Of a DNA stretch of 8,933 nt, positions 1-6,983 are shown piece by piece. How positions within the stretch are numbered: the first letter of the stretch is position 1; the number at the start of each line of letters is the position of its first letter. The notes under the pieces are model-generated. The model ran no database searches. It saw only the letters and a program-made list of their open reading frames with translations, and was not told where the DNA came from. The stretch covers positions 1 to 8,933 of the forward strand of contig JAAZAI010000135.1 of NCBI GenBank assembly GCA_012514445.1. The letters run 5' to 3'. The DNA is from Lentisphaerota bacterium. Its GTDB lineage: Bacteria; Verrucomicrobiota; Kiritimatiellia; RFP12; UBA3636. Made by a program: the position numbers and the translations under genes.

Positions 1-3000
1 ACAGAAGCCCGGAATTCCACAGCAGCAGCTCGGTCCGCTCGTGCATCACCCGGTTGCCCTCGCCATACCCGTCCCAGATCCCCTCGATGTCCGTCGGGCC
101 GCCAACGCGACCGCCCGTGATCGTCGCCAGCTTCGACGGGACGTCCCGCGACGCCGTCACGTTCACGAACTCCGCGGGCTTGTCCGCCGTCACCACCACG
201 AAACGCGTCTGGAGCCCCTCGGGGTAGTCGCCGCCGAGCGCGCGCCGGGCGGGTTCGCACGTGAACGCCAGCGTGTAGACGCCCGGATCGGGGATCGGGT
301 CGAGCAATCCTTCGTAGAAGCCGTTGGAGTCCTTGCGGAACTCCAGCGGCGCCGTCCTGACCACGCGCCCCTCCGACGCCAGGGCGACCGTCGGCTTGAG
401 GCCGTTGAGCGCGTTGTACTGCGCATCGGACACGCGGGCGAACACCTTCACCGGCTCCGTCGGCTTATAGCGCAGCTTGTCGGTGCCCAGGCGCACGAAC
501 GTGTTGCCCGCGCGCAGCTTCTCCCCCGAGCCCCAGCGCAGCACCTGCCCCCAGAAGCGGTGGTGCCGCGTGTCGCCGACGCGGTGGCGCAGGCGCCAGG
601 TCTGGTCCGTGTTGAGCATCAGCACCTTGCCCTGCCCGAAGGATCTCGCCACGACGAGGGCGTTCTTCGCCTGCGTCTCGCGCATCTCCGAGAGCCGCCG
701 CACCGCGGCCTCCGGGTCCTCCTCGATCTCGCGCACCGCGAGCTGCGCCGCCGAGGCCGGCTCGTCGTCCGCCGCCGCCGCGTACGCCAGCACCTCCGCG
801 CCGGGCTTCACCCCGTCCACCGCCTGTCGCCAGCGCAGCACCGGCACCTCGTCCCAGATCGACTCGTTCTCGAAGGACGAGGACGACTGCATCATCACCG
901 GATGGCCGCGACCGGCCGGCGCCAGCCGCAGATGAAACTCCGCCTCCGGCGGCGTGCGACGATCGCCCTCGGCCGGCGTGAACGCCACGGGAAGCATCTC
1001 GAGCAACGACGCGTTGCGGATCCGGTGCGGCATCGCCTCGGGACCGGCAACCACCACCAGCAGCGCCCCGCGCTCCTCCACGGCGTAGCGGATATCCTCG
1101 ACCACGGCGTCCGGAAGCTCCGCGGGATCGAGATCGCCCAGGATGATCGCGTCGAACTTGCGCCACTCGTCGCGCCCCTGCGGATAGTCCCCGGACTCCG
1201 AATCCCCGAACCGGCGCCCGGCCGACGCCGGCGGCAGACGGGCGTCCGGCGAGCCGTCGACGCGATCCGTATTGACGAGGTACTCCTGCAGATGCACGGA
1301 CTTGTCGCGCCCGTAGAACAGATTGCGCAAGTAGCGGAACTCCCAGCGCGGCCGCGAGTCCACAAGCAGCACGTTCGTCCGGTCGTCCGTCACCGAGACG
1401 TCGACGCTCCAGGCGTTGTTGTCCGCGAAGGCCTCGTCCGGAACGGCGTCCAGGACGACCTGGTAGCGCAGCACGCCCTTCTCCGCGGGCAGGTGCGTGA
1501 AGCGGAATTCCCGGGCGAAGTCGTTGTTCTCGATGAAGATCGTCTGCTCGCCGACCACGTCCTCGCCCAGCATCAGCCGCACCTTCGTCTCGCGCCCGGA
1601 GGCGCCGGTCGCGACGATCGAGCCGGCGATGCGGACCTTGTCGCCGAGAAAGACCGAATCCGGCGAGCGCACGTCGCCCAGCGCGATGTCCAGGGGAGGC
1701 TGCGAGCCGCCCACGACGATGGAGGAGACCGGAATGCCGGAACCGCCGAGGCGGCGCGCCACGGCGTCCACCCCCGCATCGCCGTTGTGGCGCCCGTCCG
1801 TGATCAGCAGGAAGCCCGCCAGCTCCTCGGGGGGGATGTCCTTGAGCGCCGTCTCGAGCGCGGCGGTGACGTCCGTGGCGGAACGGAACGCCTGCAGGCG
1901 CGCGGCGGCGGCTTCGTCCTCGGCGGCGGCGGGAGCATCGTCCTCCAGGCCGCTGTCGTACTGCGCCAGAGAGCCGAAGCGGTAGAGATCCACGTCGTAG
2001 CGCGACCGCAGATGGTCGAGCAGCGGCTCGGAGCGCGCGCCCTTCTCGTGCAGCAGCCGGGCCGCGATCGCCGCCCGGTTGGTGTCCGACGCGGCGAGCA
2101 CCGCCGCGCGCGCCGCCTCGTCGAGTCCGTCGAAGGCGGCGATGCCGACGGCGGGCGCGAGGCCCGGCGCGACTTGCGCGATCTGCTCCAGCGTGTCTGC
2201 GCACCCGGTCACGAGGGGTTTGAGGTCGCCTCCCTCCTCGGCGGCGAGAGCCGCGAGCCGTTCGAAGCCGGGGAGCAGATTGTCGCGGATGTGGCGCGCC
2301 ACGCGGCCGAGATTGTCGTGAAGCTCGAAATGCTCCCGCGCGGAGAGCTTCAGGGCGATGCCCTCCATCGTCTCGGCGTTGCGTTCGAGCATCGTCCGGG
2401 CCGCGGTGGCGGCGGTCCCGACCTCCTGGCGATCCAGCGTCGCGCCGGGCGTCGACGCGAGCTGGCGGAAGACCGCGAAGCGCTCGGCAGACGCCGCCAC
2501 GTCCCGCGTGAAATCGGCGAGCGTCGGCCCCGAAGCGTCGAGCAGGCCCATCGCCGCGGCCACCTCGACCCGTTCCGCGAGCGTCCAGTAGCGGTCGGTG
2601 AACTGCATCGAGGCCGAGTCGTCGACCAGGACCACGACGCGCCGGCGGATCGTGCGCGTCTTCTCCCCCACCCGCACCGGCTGCAGCAGCATGAAGAGCA
2701 TCACCAGCACCGCCGCCAGACGGCAGGCCACGAGCGCGAGCCCGCGCCGCCCCGGCAGTCGGGAGCTTTCGCGCGCGTAGAGGAAGGAGACGCCCTCGAC
2801 AGCGCCGCCGCAGAGCAGCGCCATCAGCAGCAGATGCGTCGGCGATGCCAGGAAGAGATGGCGCGCCATGAGCTGCATCGCCAGCCACGAGGCGCCGGTG
2901 CCGAGGGGGACGAGGATCGCGAGACGCACGCGCGGCCGCACCCCGGCGCGGCGCGCGAGGAGGCGGTGCACGATCAACCAGATCGCCAGCCCCGCCAGCG

Positions 3001-3070
3001 CCATGAACCACAGCGCCGCCGTGGGCACGGTTGCCGGAAGGATGTCCGCTCTTGCGATGTTCTGATCCAT
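1..3070 (-). CDS. Membrane VWA protein with degenerate glutamine-amidotransferase-like domain (3' end off window)
   Basis: The frame starts with ATG at 3068-3070 (MDQNIARADILP) and stays open for 1023 codons to the window edge, so the C-terminus is missing. Seen: hydrophobic segments at about residues 16-38, 50-66, 72-96 and 110-130, then a VWA MIDAS motif (VDDSASM, DxSxS at 150-154). The second VWA strand, LLITDGRHNG, comes only at about 421-430. Between them lies a mostly helical insertion of roughly 200 residues. Residues about 565-800 resemble the amidotransferase-like region of planctomycete/verrucomicrobial VWA proteins: VLLVDSRPRWEFRYLRN near 567-583, AIILGDLDP, then LLVVVAGPEAM near 671-680, where the usual Cys nucleophile is absent. 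The later pattern TDQTWRLRHRVGD...HRFWGQVLRW and a beta-rich tail also fit this family. The last visible residues (ELLLWNSGLL) look like the lead-in to a C-terminal membrane helix. The gene lies 22 bases after the BatA-like gene, with GGAGG and GGGA upstream of its start. Role inferred: membrane partner of the MoxR ATPase, likely not an active amidotransferase. Confidence 0.88.
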   Translation of the reverse strand, partial: MDQNIARADILPATVPTAALWFMALAGLAIWLIVHRLLARRAGVRPRVRLAILVPLGTGASWLAMQLMARHLFLASPTHLLLMALLCGGAVEGVSFLYARESSRLPGRRGLALVACRLAAVLVMLFMLLQPVRVGEKTRTIRRRVVVLVDDSASMQFTDRYWTLAERVEVAAAMGLLDASGPTLADFTRDVAASAERFAVFRQLASTPGATLDRQEVGTAATAARTMLERNAETMEGIALKLSAREHFELHDNLGRVARHIRDNLLPGFERLAALAAEEGGDLKPLVTGCADTLEQIAQVAPGLAPAVGIAAFDGLDEAARAAVLAASDTNRAAIAARLLHEKGARSEPLLDHLRSRYDVDLYRFGSLAQYDSGLEDDAPAAAEDEAAAARLQAFRSATDVTAALETALKDIPPEELAGFLLITDGRHNGDAGVDAVARRLGGSGIPVSSIVVGGSQPPLDIALGDVRSPDSVFLGDKVRIAGSIVATGASGRETKVRLMLGEDVVGEQTIFIENNDFAREFRFTHLPAEKGVLRYQVVLDAVPDEAFADNNAWSVDVSVTDDRTNVLLVDSRPRWEFRYLRNLFYGRDKSVHLQEYLVNTDRVDGSPDARLPPASAGRRFGDSESGDYPQGRDEWRKFDAIILGDLDPAELPDAVVEDIRYAVEERGALLVVVAGPEAMPHRIRNASLLEMLPVAFTPAEGDRRTPPEAEFHLRLAPAGRGHPVMMQSSSSFENESIWDEVPVLRWRQAVDGVKPGAEVLAYAAAADDEPASAAQLAVREIEEDPEAAVRRLSEMRETQAKNALVVARSFGQGKVLMLNTDQTWRLRHRVGDTRHHRFWGQVLRWGSGEKLRAGNTFVRLGTDKLRYKPTEPVKVFARVSDAQYNALNGLKPTVALASEGRVVRTAPLEFRKDSNGFYEGLLDPIPDPGVYTLAFTCEPARRALGGDYPEGLQTRFVVVTADKPAEFVNVTASRDVPSKLATITGGRVGGPTDIEGIWDGYGEGNRVMHERTELLLWNSGLL

Positions 3071-3092
3071 AGTCCCGCCGTCGCCTCCGCTG

Positions 3093-6002
3093 TCAATCGT
3101 CCTGCAGCCCGCGGATCTTCGCGAGCGAATCCCGGAACGAAGCCGTGCCGGCCTGCCCCGCGTTGGTGAAGTCCACGTCCCGCTCCTCGCCCATCCGACG
3201 CTGGATCGAAATCCAGCGCGTGAGCGCGACCTCCGCGACGAGGAACGCGAACGCCGCGAACGCCAGGATGCGCCAGATCTCCTTGCCGAACGCCTGCCCG
3301 CGCAGCGCGCTCAGCACGTCCTCCTCGCGCGTGGCCGTCGAGATCGAGATGTACTTGAGCAGGAACTCCGTCTGCGCGGGCGAAAGCGCCTCCAACGTGC
3401 TTTCCTCCGAACCGGCCGCCACGCTGAACACGAGCATCCCGTCCGCGGCCGTCACGCCGGCGAGGCGCTGCGCGAGAATGCCCGGCACGGCGACTTTGTA
3501 GAGTCCGGGCGTCAGGCTCCGCGAGATGCGCAGCGACGTGCCGTCCGGCGCCCCGAAGATCTCGCCGTGGAAACGTTCTCCGTTGGGGTCGAGGATCTCG
3601 ACGATTTCGCCGGAGCCCTCGCCGCCCTCCGACATCACCGGATAGAGCGCCTCCGGCGGGACGATCTCCTTCGGCGCCCCGTCGCGGGACCAGAAGAAGT
3701 GGATGTACGCATGCTGGTAGTCCTCCTCCAGCGTAATGCGCAGCGGATACCGCCGACCGGCCTCCAGCGCGATCGCCCCCGACGGCCGGCGACCGTCGAG
3801 CGCCAGCGAGGCGCGGTCGTCGAAGTCGAGGCTGAATTCGTATTGTCCCGAGACGGGCGGCACGAGCGTGCCCGTCCAGATCACCGAGAAGCGGTCGCGG
3901 GGAATGCCCTTCATCGGGCTGCCCGTGCCCCAGTTGAAATCGACCTTCGCGTCGATGCGCCGGATGGATTCGCCCCGGAGGCCCTGGCGCTTGTAGTAAC
4001 GGCCGACGAGGCCGTTGGCCGAGACGTCCGCGACGCCGACCGCGGAGGCCGGTGCAAGCAGCAGCGTGGCGCCCTCGGAGGGCAGCAGATTCAGATCCGC
4101 GGCGACCGGCCGCGCGAGATGGTACGCCAGCTCGTGCATGAGCTGCACGAAGCTGCGCCTTGCCGGCAGGTCGGAGATCGTCGCGTCGAACGGAAAGGCG
4201 CTCATCGCCGCCGTGCCGCGCTCGAAGGGCCGCACCGCGAGGAACGGCGCGCCCGAGACGAGCCTGCCCGCGACGTAGGGCGCCCCCGCGAGTCCCTCGT
4301 CGAGGGTCCAGTGCTGGAGCGGCCGGACGCCGCCGAGGTCGCTGCCCGTGCGCAGGGCGCGCAACGCGTCGTGCGTGAACCCCTCCGGGGCGATCGGGTC
4401 GCCAGCCGTGGCGGAGTCCTCGCTCCGCCACCGCCCGAGCGGCAGCGGCATCACCGGCTTCCCGTCGAGCGCCCAGGCGTTGTAGAAGGCCGGCGCGGCC
4501 GAGGCGCCCGGCAGCACCAGCAGGCCGCCGCCGGAGGCGACGTGCTCCGCCAACGCCTTCGCGGCGGCGTCCGGCAGCTTCGGGACGTCCGCCAGCACCA
4601 CGACGCCGAAGCCCGCGAACGACGTGCGCGCGGCCGTCGCCATCGCCGGCTCCACCAGGGGGTCCAAGAGGAATTCCGCCTCCGCAGCGGCCGGGCCGCC
4701 CCGCAGCCGCGCGAGCTCGGGCCGCAGCGCCAGCGCGACGAAGGTGGAGGACTTCGCGAAGAAGTCGCCAGAGGCGCCGCCATCGACGACGAGGACCTTG
4801 AGCGCGCCCACGACCTGCACGACGCGGTGGAAGACGTCGTCGGCCGGCAGGTCGTCCTGCGCGGCCACGGCGGCCTCGACGAGCGAGGCGCCGGGCTTCG
4901 CGAACTTGTGGTGGAAGAGCAGCGTGTGGCTGGCGCCCGGCTCGAGCTGCCGGATCGACTGGCTCGAGAGCACCGCGCCGTCCGCCTTCACGGACACGGC
5001 GTCGGGCGTGACGGCCTCCGTGCCGGTGTTGCTGACGGTGACGCGGATGCCGACCTCGCGGTCGGTGCCGACGATGGCGCGCGTGAGGGCCACGTCCGTC
5101 ACGGCGACGTTGCGGATGGATGTGGGCAGCGGCAGCGTGCGCCAGACGACCTGCGGGGTGGTCGGGAGCTGGGCGAAGATCCGCTGGATCGTCTTCCAGC
5201 GCTCCGGGGCGCCGAGGTTCCAGCCGACGGTCTGCCCGTCGCCGATGACGACGATCTGCTTGACGGCGTTGTTGCCGGAGGCGAGGGTGACGGCCGAGGC
5301 GGTGAGCGCGCCCATGATCTGCAGCGTGCCGTGGACGGGCTTGAGCTGGGCGAGCGTCTCGCGGAGCACGCGCTTGTCCGAGATCGGAACGGGGTTGAGC
5401 ACCTGCGGCACGGGGCCGCCGAGGACGATGCTGAAGGCGGTGCCGCGCGGCGCCTCGTCGATGTACTTCTGAGCCTCGGCGCACGCGCGCTCGAAGTTGC
5501 TGAGCCCCTCGGTCACCATCGCCATGGAGGACGAGCCGTCCACCACGATCACGACGTCCTTGTGCGCCCCGCGCCCGAAGCGCTTGAGATTGAGCTGGCG
5601 CTCGAAGAGCACGGAGGCCAGCACGAGGGCGAAGAGCGCGGCCGAGGCGGCGAGCAGGCCCCGGCGCCACCGCGGATGGTGCCAGAGCGCGAAGCTGATC
5701 CCGAAACCGGCGATGGCGAGCAGCGTCGCCGGCAGGACGACGACCCACGGGATGCGCGATTCCGGCTGGATGAAGGGGCGCGCGAACGCGAGCGCCGCGA
5801 GCGCGGGGATCAGGCAGCGGCACGCGAGCAGAAGCATGTCCTCCAGCAGCACGCGGCGGCGGCGGCGACGCACCGAGTCGAGCAGGAAGCGCATCGCGCC
5901 CCAGAGGACTTTGTGGAGGTTCTTTCGGTTCAGCAGGTGGATGATGACGGGGATCGCCACCGCCAGCAGACCGAGGAGCATGGCTGCGTTGATGAATTGC
6001 AT
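3093..6002 (-). CDS. BatA-like membrane protein: BatA N-terminal domain, VWA, amidotransferase-like fold, PA14 domain
   Basis: 969 residues from ATG at 6000-6002. The N-terminus is a typical BatA/aerotolerance N-terminal domain: a membrane helix, then IPVIIHLLNRKNLHKVLWGAMRFL (residues 17-40), a basic stretch RRRRRR (45-50), and further hydrophobic segments near 52-76, 84-107 and 113-134. A VWA domain follows, with MIDAS DGSSSM at 155-160 and VVIGDGQT at 251-258, where GDG replaces the common TDG. Residues about 296-395 look like a CARDB/Ig-type beta domain. Residues about 400-630 resemble a class I amidotransferase-like fold (VLVVDGG, VVVLADVPKLP, GGGLLVLPGAS) with no Cys at the expected nucleophile site. 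Residues about 661-790 match a PA14 domain (GLVGRYY, FSVIWTGTLVPPVSGQYEF, DFDDRASLALDG). A membrane helix lies at about 910-932, followed by a roughly 37-residue charged tail. It is 17 bases after the DUF58 gene. Family knowledge: BatA-type proteins act with MoxR ATPases in the envelope. The ligand of the PA14 domain is unknown. Confidence 0.9.
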   Translation of the reverse strand: MQFINAAMLLGLLAVAIPVIIHLLNRKNLHKVLWGAMRFLLDSVRRRRRRVLLEDMLLLACRCLIPALAALAFARPFIQPESRIPWVVVLPATLLAIAGFGISFALWHHPRWRRGLLAASAALFALVLASVLFERQLNLKRFGRGAHKDVVIVVDGSSSMAMVTEGLSNFERACAEAQKYIDEAPRGTAFSIVLGGPVPQVLNPVPISDKRVLRETLAQLKPVHGTLQIMGALTASAVTLASGNNAVKQIVVIGDGQTVGWNLGAPERWKTIQRIFAQLPTTPQVVWRTLPLPTSIRNVAVTDVALTRAIVGTDREVGIRVTVSNTGTEAVTPDAVSVKADGAVLSSQSIRQLEPGASHTLLFHHKFAKPGASLVEAAVAAQDDLPADDVFHRVVQVVGALKVLVVDGGASGDFFAKSSTFVALALRPELARLRGGPAAAEAEFLLDPLVEPAMATAARTSFAGFGVVVLADVPKLPDAAAKALAEHVASGGGLLVLPGASAAPAFYNAWALDGKPVMPLPLGRWRSEDSATAGDPIAPEGFTHDALRALRTGSDLGGVRPLQHWTLDEGLAGAPYVAGRLVSGAPFLAVRPFERGTAAMSAFPFDATISDLPARRSFVQLMHELAYHLARPVAADLNLLPSEGATLLLAPASAVGVADVSANGLVGRYYKRQGLRGESIRRIDAKVDFNWGTGSPMKGIPRDRFSVIWTGTLVPPVSGQYEFSLDFDDRASLALDGRRPSGAIALEAGRRYPLRITLEEDYQHAYIHFFWSRDGAPKEIVPPEALYPVMSEGGEGSGEIVEILDPNGERFHGEIFGAPDGTSLRISRSLTPGLYKVAVPGILAQRLAGVTAADGMLVFSVAAGSEESTLEALSPAQTEFLLKYISISTATREEDVLSALRGQAFGKEIWRILAFAAFAFLVAEVALTRWISIQRRMGEERDVDFTNAGQAGTASFRDSLAKIRGLQDD

Positions 6003-6019
6003 GCGTCAAGATCCGGTTG

Positions 6020-6958
6020 TCAGCCCGCCCCCATGCGACGGCGCACCAGGTAGTCGGCGAGGGACTTCTCGAAGGGCTCGCGAGTGTTGATCGGCACGTA
6101 GTCCGCCTGCATCCGCCCGCTGCCGTCCTTGAGCGCCTTGACGAAGGCGTCGATGCGCTCGAGGTACAGGGCGCGGATCGTCTTGGGGTCGAGCTGGAGC
6201 TCGATCGGGGATTCGAGATCCTTGAAATGCGCAAAGCTGTTGAAGGGGAAGCGCAGCTCCTCCTCCGCCATCACGTGGAGCAGGATCAGCTCGTGCTTCC
6301 GAAAAGTAAAGTGGTGCAGCGCCTTGATCAGCTCCGCGGTGTCGTCGAAGAAGTCGCTGAGGATGATCACGACCCCGCGGTGCGGGATGCGCTCGGCGAC
6401 CTCGTTGAAGATGTCCGAGAGCGCCGTCTCGCCGCCCGGCTCGGCCGCGTCGATGCGGTCGAGGATGTGGCGCACCTGCGAGGCCATCGCCTTGGCGGGG
6501 AGGAAGTCGCGGATGCGGCTGTCGAAGGTCACGAGCCCCACGCCGTCCTGCTGCCCGACGAGCAGGTAGGACAAGGCCGCCGCCAGATAGCGCGCGTAGT
6601 CGAACTTGGAGAGCGCGCGCCCCTCGAACGCCGCGGCCGCGCCGCCCGTGTACGCCATCGAGCCGGAGCAGTCCAGCAGGATCGTGGCCCGCAGGTTCGT
6701 CTCCTCCATGTACTGCTTGACGTAGTAGCGGTCCTTGCGGGCGAGCACGCGCCAGTCGATGTTGCGGATGTCGTCGCCCGGCACGTACTGCCGGTGCTCC
6801 GCGAACTCGACGGAGAAGCCCTTGCGCGGGCTCCGGTGGCGGCCCGAGATGAAGCCGTCCACGAGTCCGCGCGCCATGAACTCGAAGCGCGAGATCGTGG
6901 CCGTCGTCTTGCCCGGCAGCCACCTCATGTAGGCCGGTCCGTCCTGATGTGGACTCAT
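6020..6958 (-). CDS. DUF58 family protein (VWA-like fold, MoxR partner)
   Basis: 312 residues. The DUF58 signature is clear: SPRKGFSVEFAEHRQYVPGD at about 43-62, then DIRNIDWRVLARKDRYYVKQY (62-83). A VWA-like core follows with the MIDAS motif LLDCSGSM (94-101), GGET (175-178) and the strand VVIILSDFFDD (196-206). No signal peptide or membrane helix is visible, so it is probably cytoplasmic; many DUF58 proteins carry N-terminal membrane helices, and this is the short soluble form. The start at 6958 has GGAG ten bases upstream. A second in-frame ATG at 6928 (residue 11) is a possible alternative, and both leave the conserved domain intact. It lies 25 bases after the MoxR gene and 17 before the BatA-like gene. 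Family knowledge: DUF58 proteins nearly always neighbour MoxR ATPases. The biochemical role is not established, and binding of a divalent cation at the MIDAS is inferred. Confidence 0.93.
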   Translation of the reverse strand: MSPHQDGPAYMRWLPGKTTATISRFEFMARGLVDGFISGRHRSPRKGFSVEFAEHRQYVPGDDIRNIDWRVLARKDRYYVKQYMEETNLRATILLDCSGSMAYTGGAAAAFEGRALSKFDYARYLAAALSYLLVGQQDGVGLVTFDSRIRDFLPAKAMASQVRHILDRIDAAEPGGETALSDIFNEVAERIPHRGVVIILSDFFDDTAELIKALHHFTFRKHELILLHVMAEEELRFPFNSFAHFKDLESPIELQLDPKTIRALYLERIDAFVKALKDGSGRMQADYVPINTREPFEKSLADYLVRRRMGAG

Positions 6959-6983
6959 CGTGCGAGGTCTCCGGGACGGACGC

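Noticed and set aside
465..3011. Minus-strand open frame of 848 codons
   Set aside because: Out of frame with the gene starting at 3070. The competing frame has the MIDAS motif, membrane helices and family patterns; this one is Arg/Gly/Ala-rich noise.
41..3169. Plus-strand open frame of 1042 codons
   Set aside because: It lies antisense over the last minus-strand gene. Its product is rich in Arg, His, Gly and Pro with no recognisable domain, as expected for the mirror frame of GC-rich coding DNA, whereas the minus frame shows VWA and amidotransferase-like motifs and membrane helices.
3567..6053. Plus-strand open frame of 828 codons
   Set aside because: Antisense to the BatA-like gene, with Arg/Glu/His-rich low-complexity translation and no domain; a composition artefact.
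2974..6234. Minus-strand open frame of 1086 codons
   Set aside because: Same strand but out of frame with the BatA-like gene and overlapping the DUF58 gene; the product is Arg/Ala/Gly-rich with no motif.
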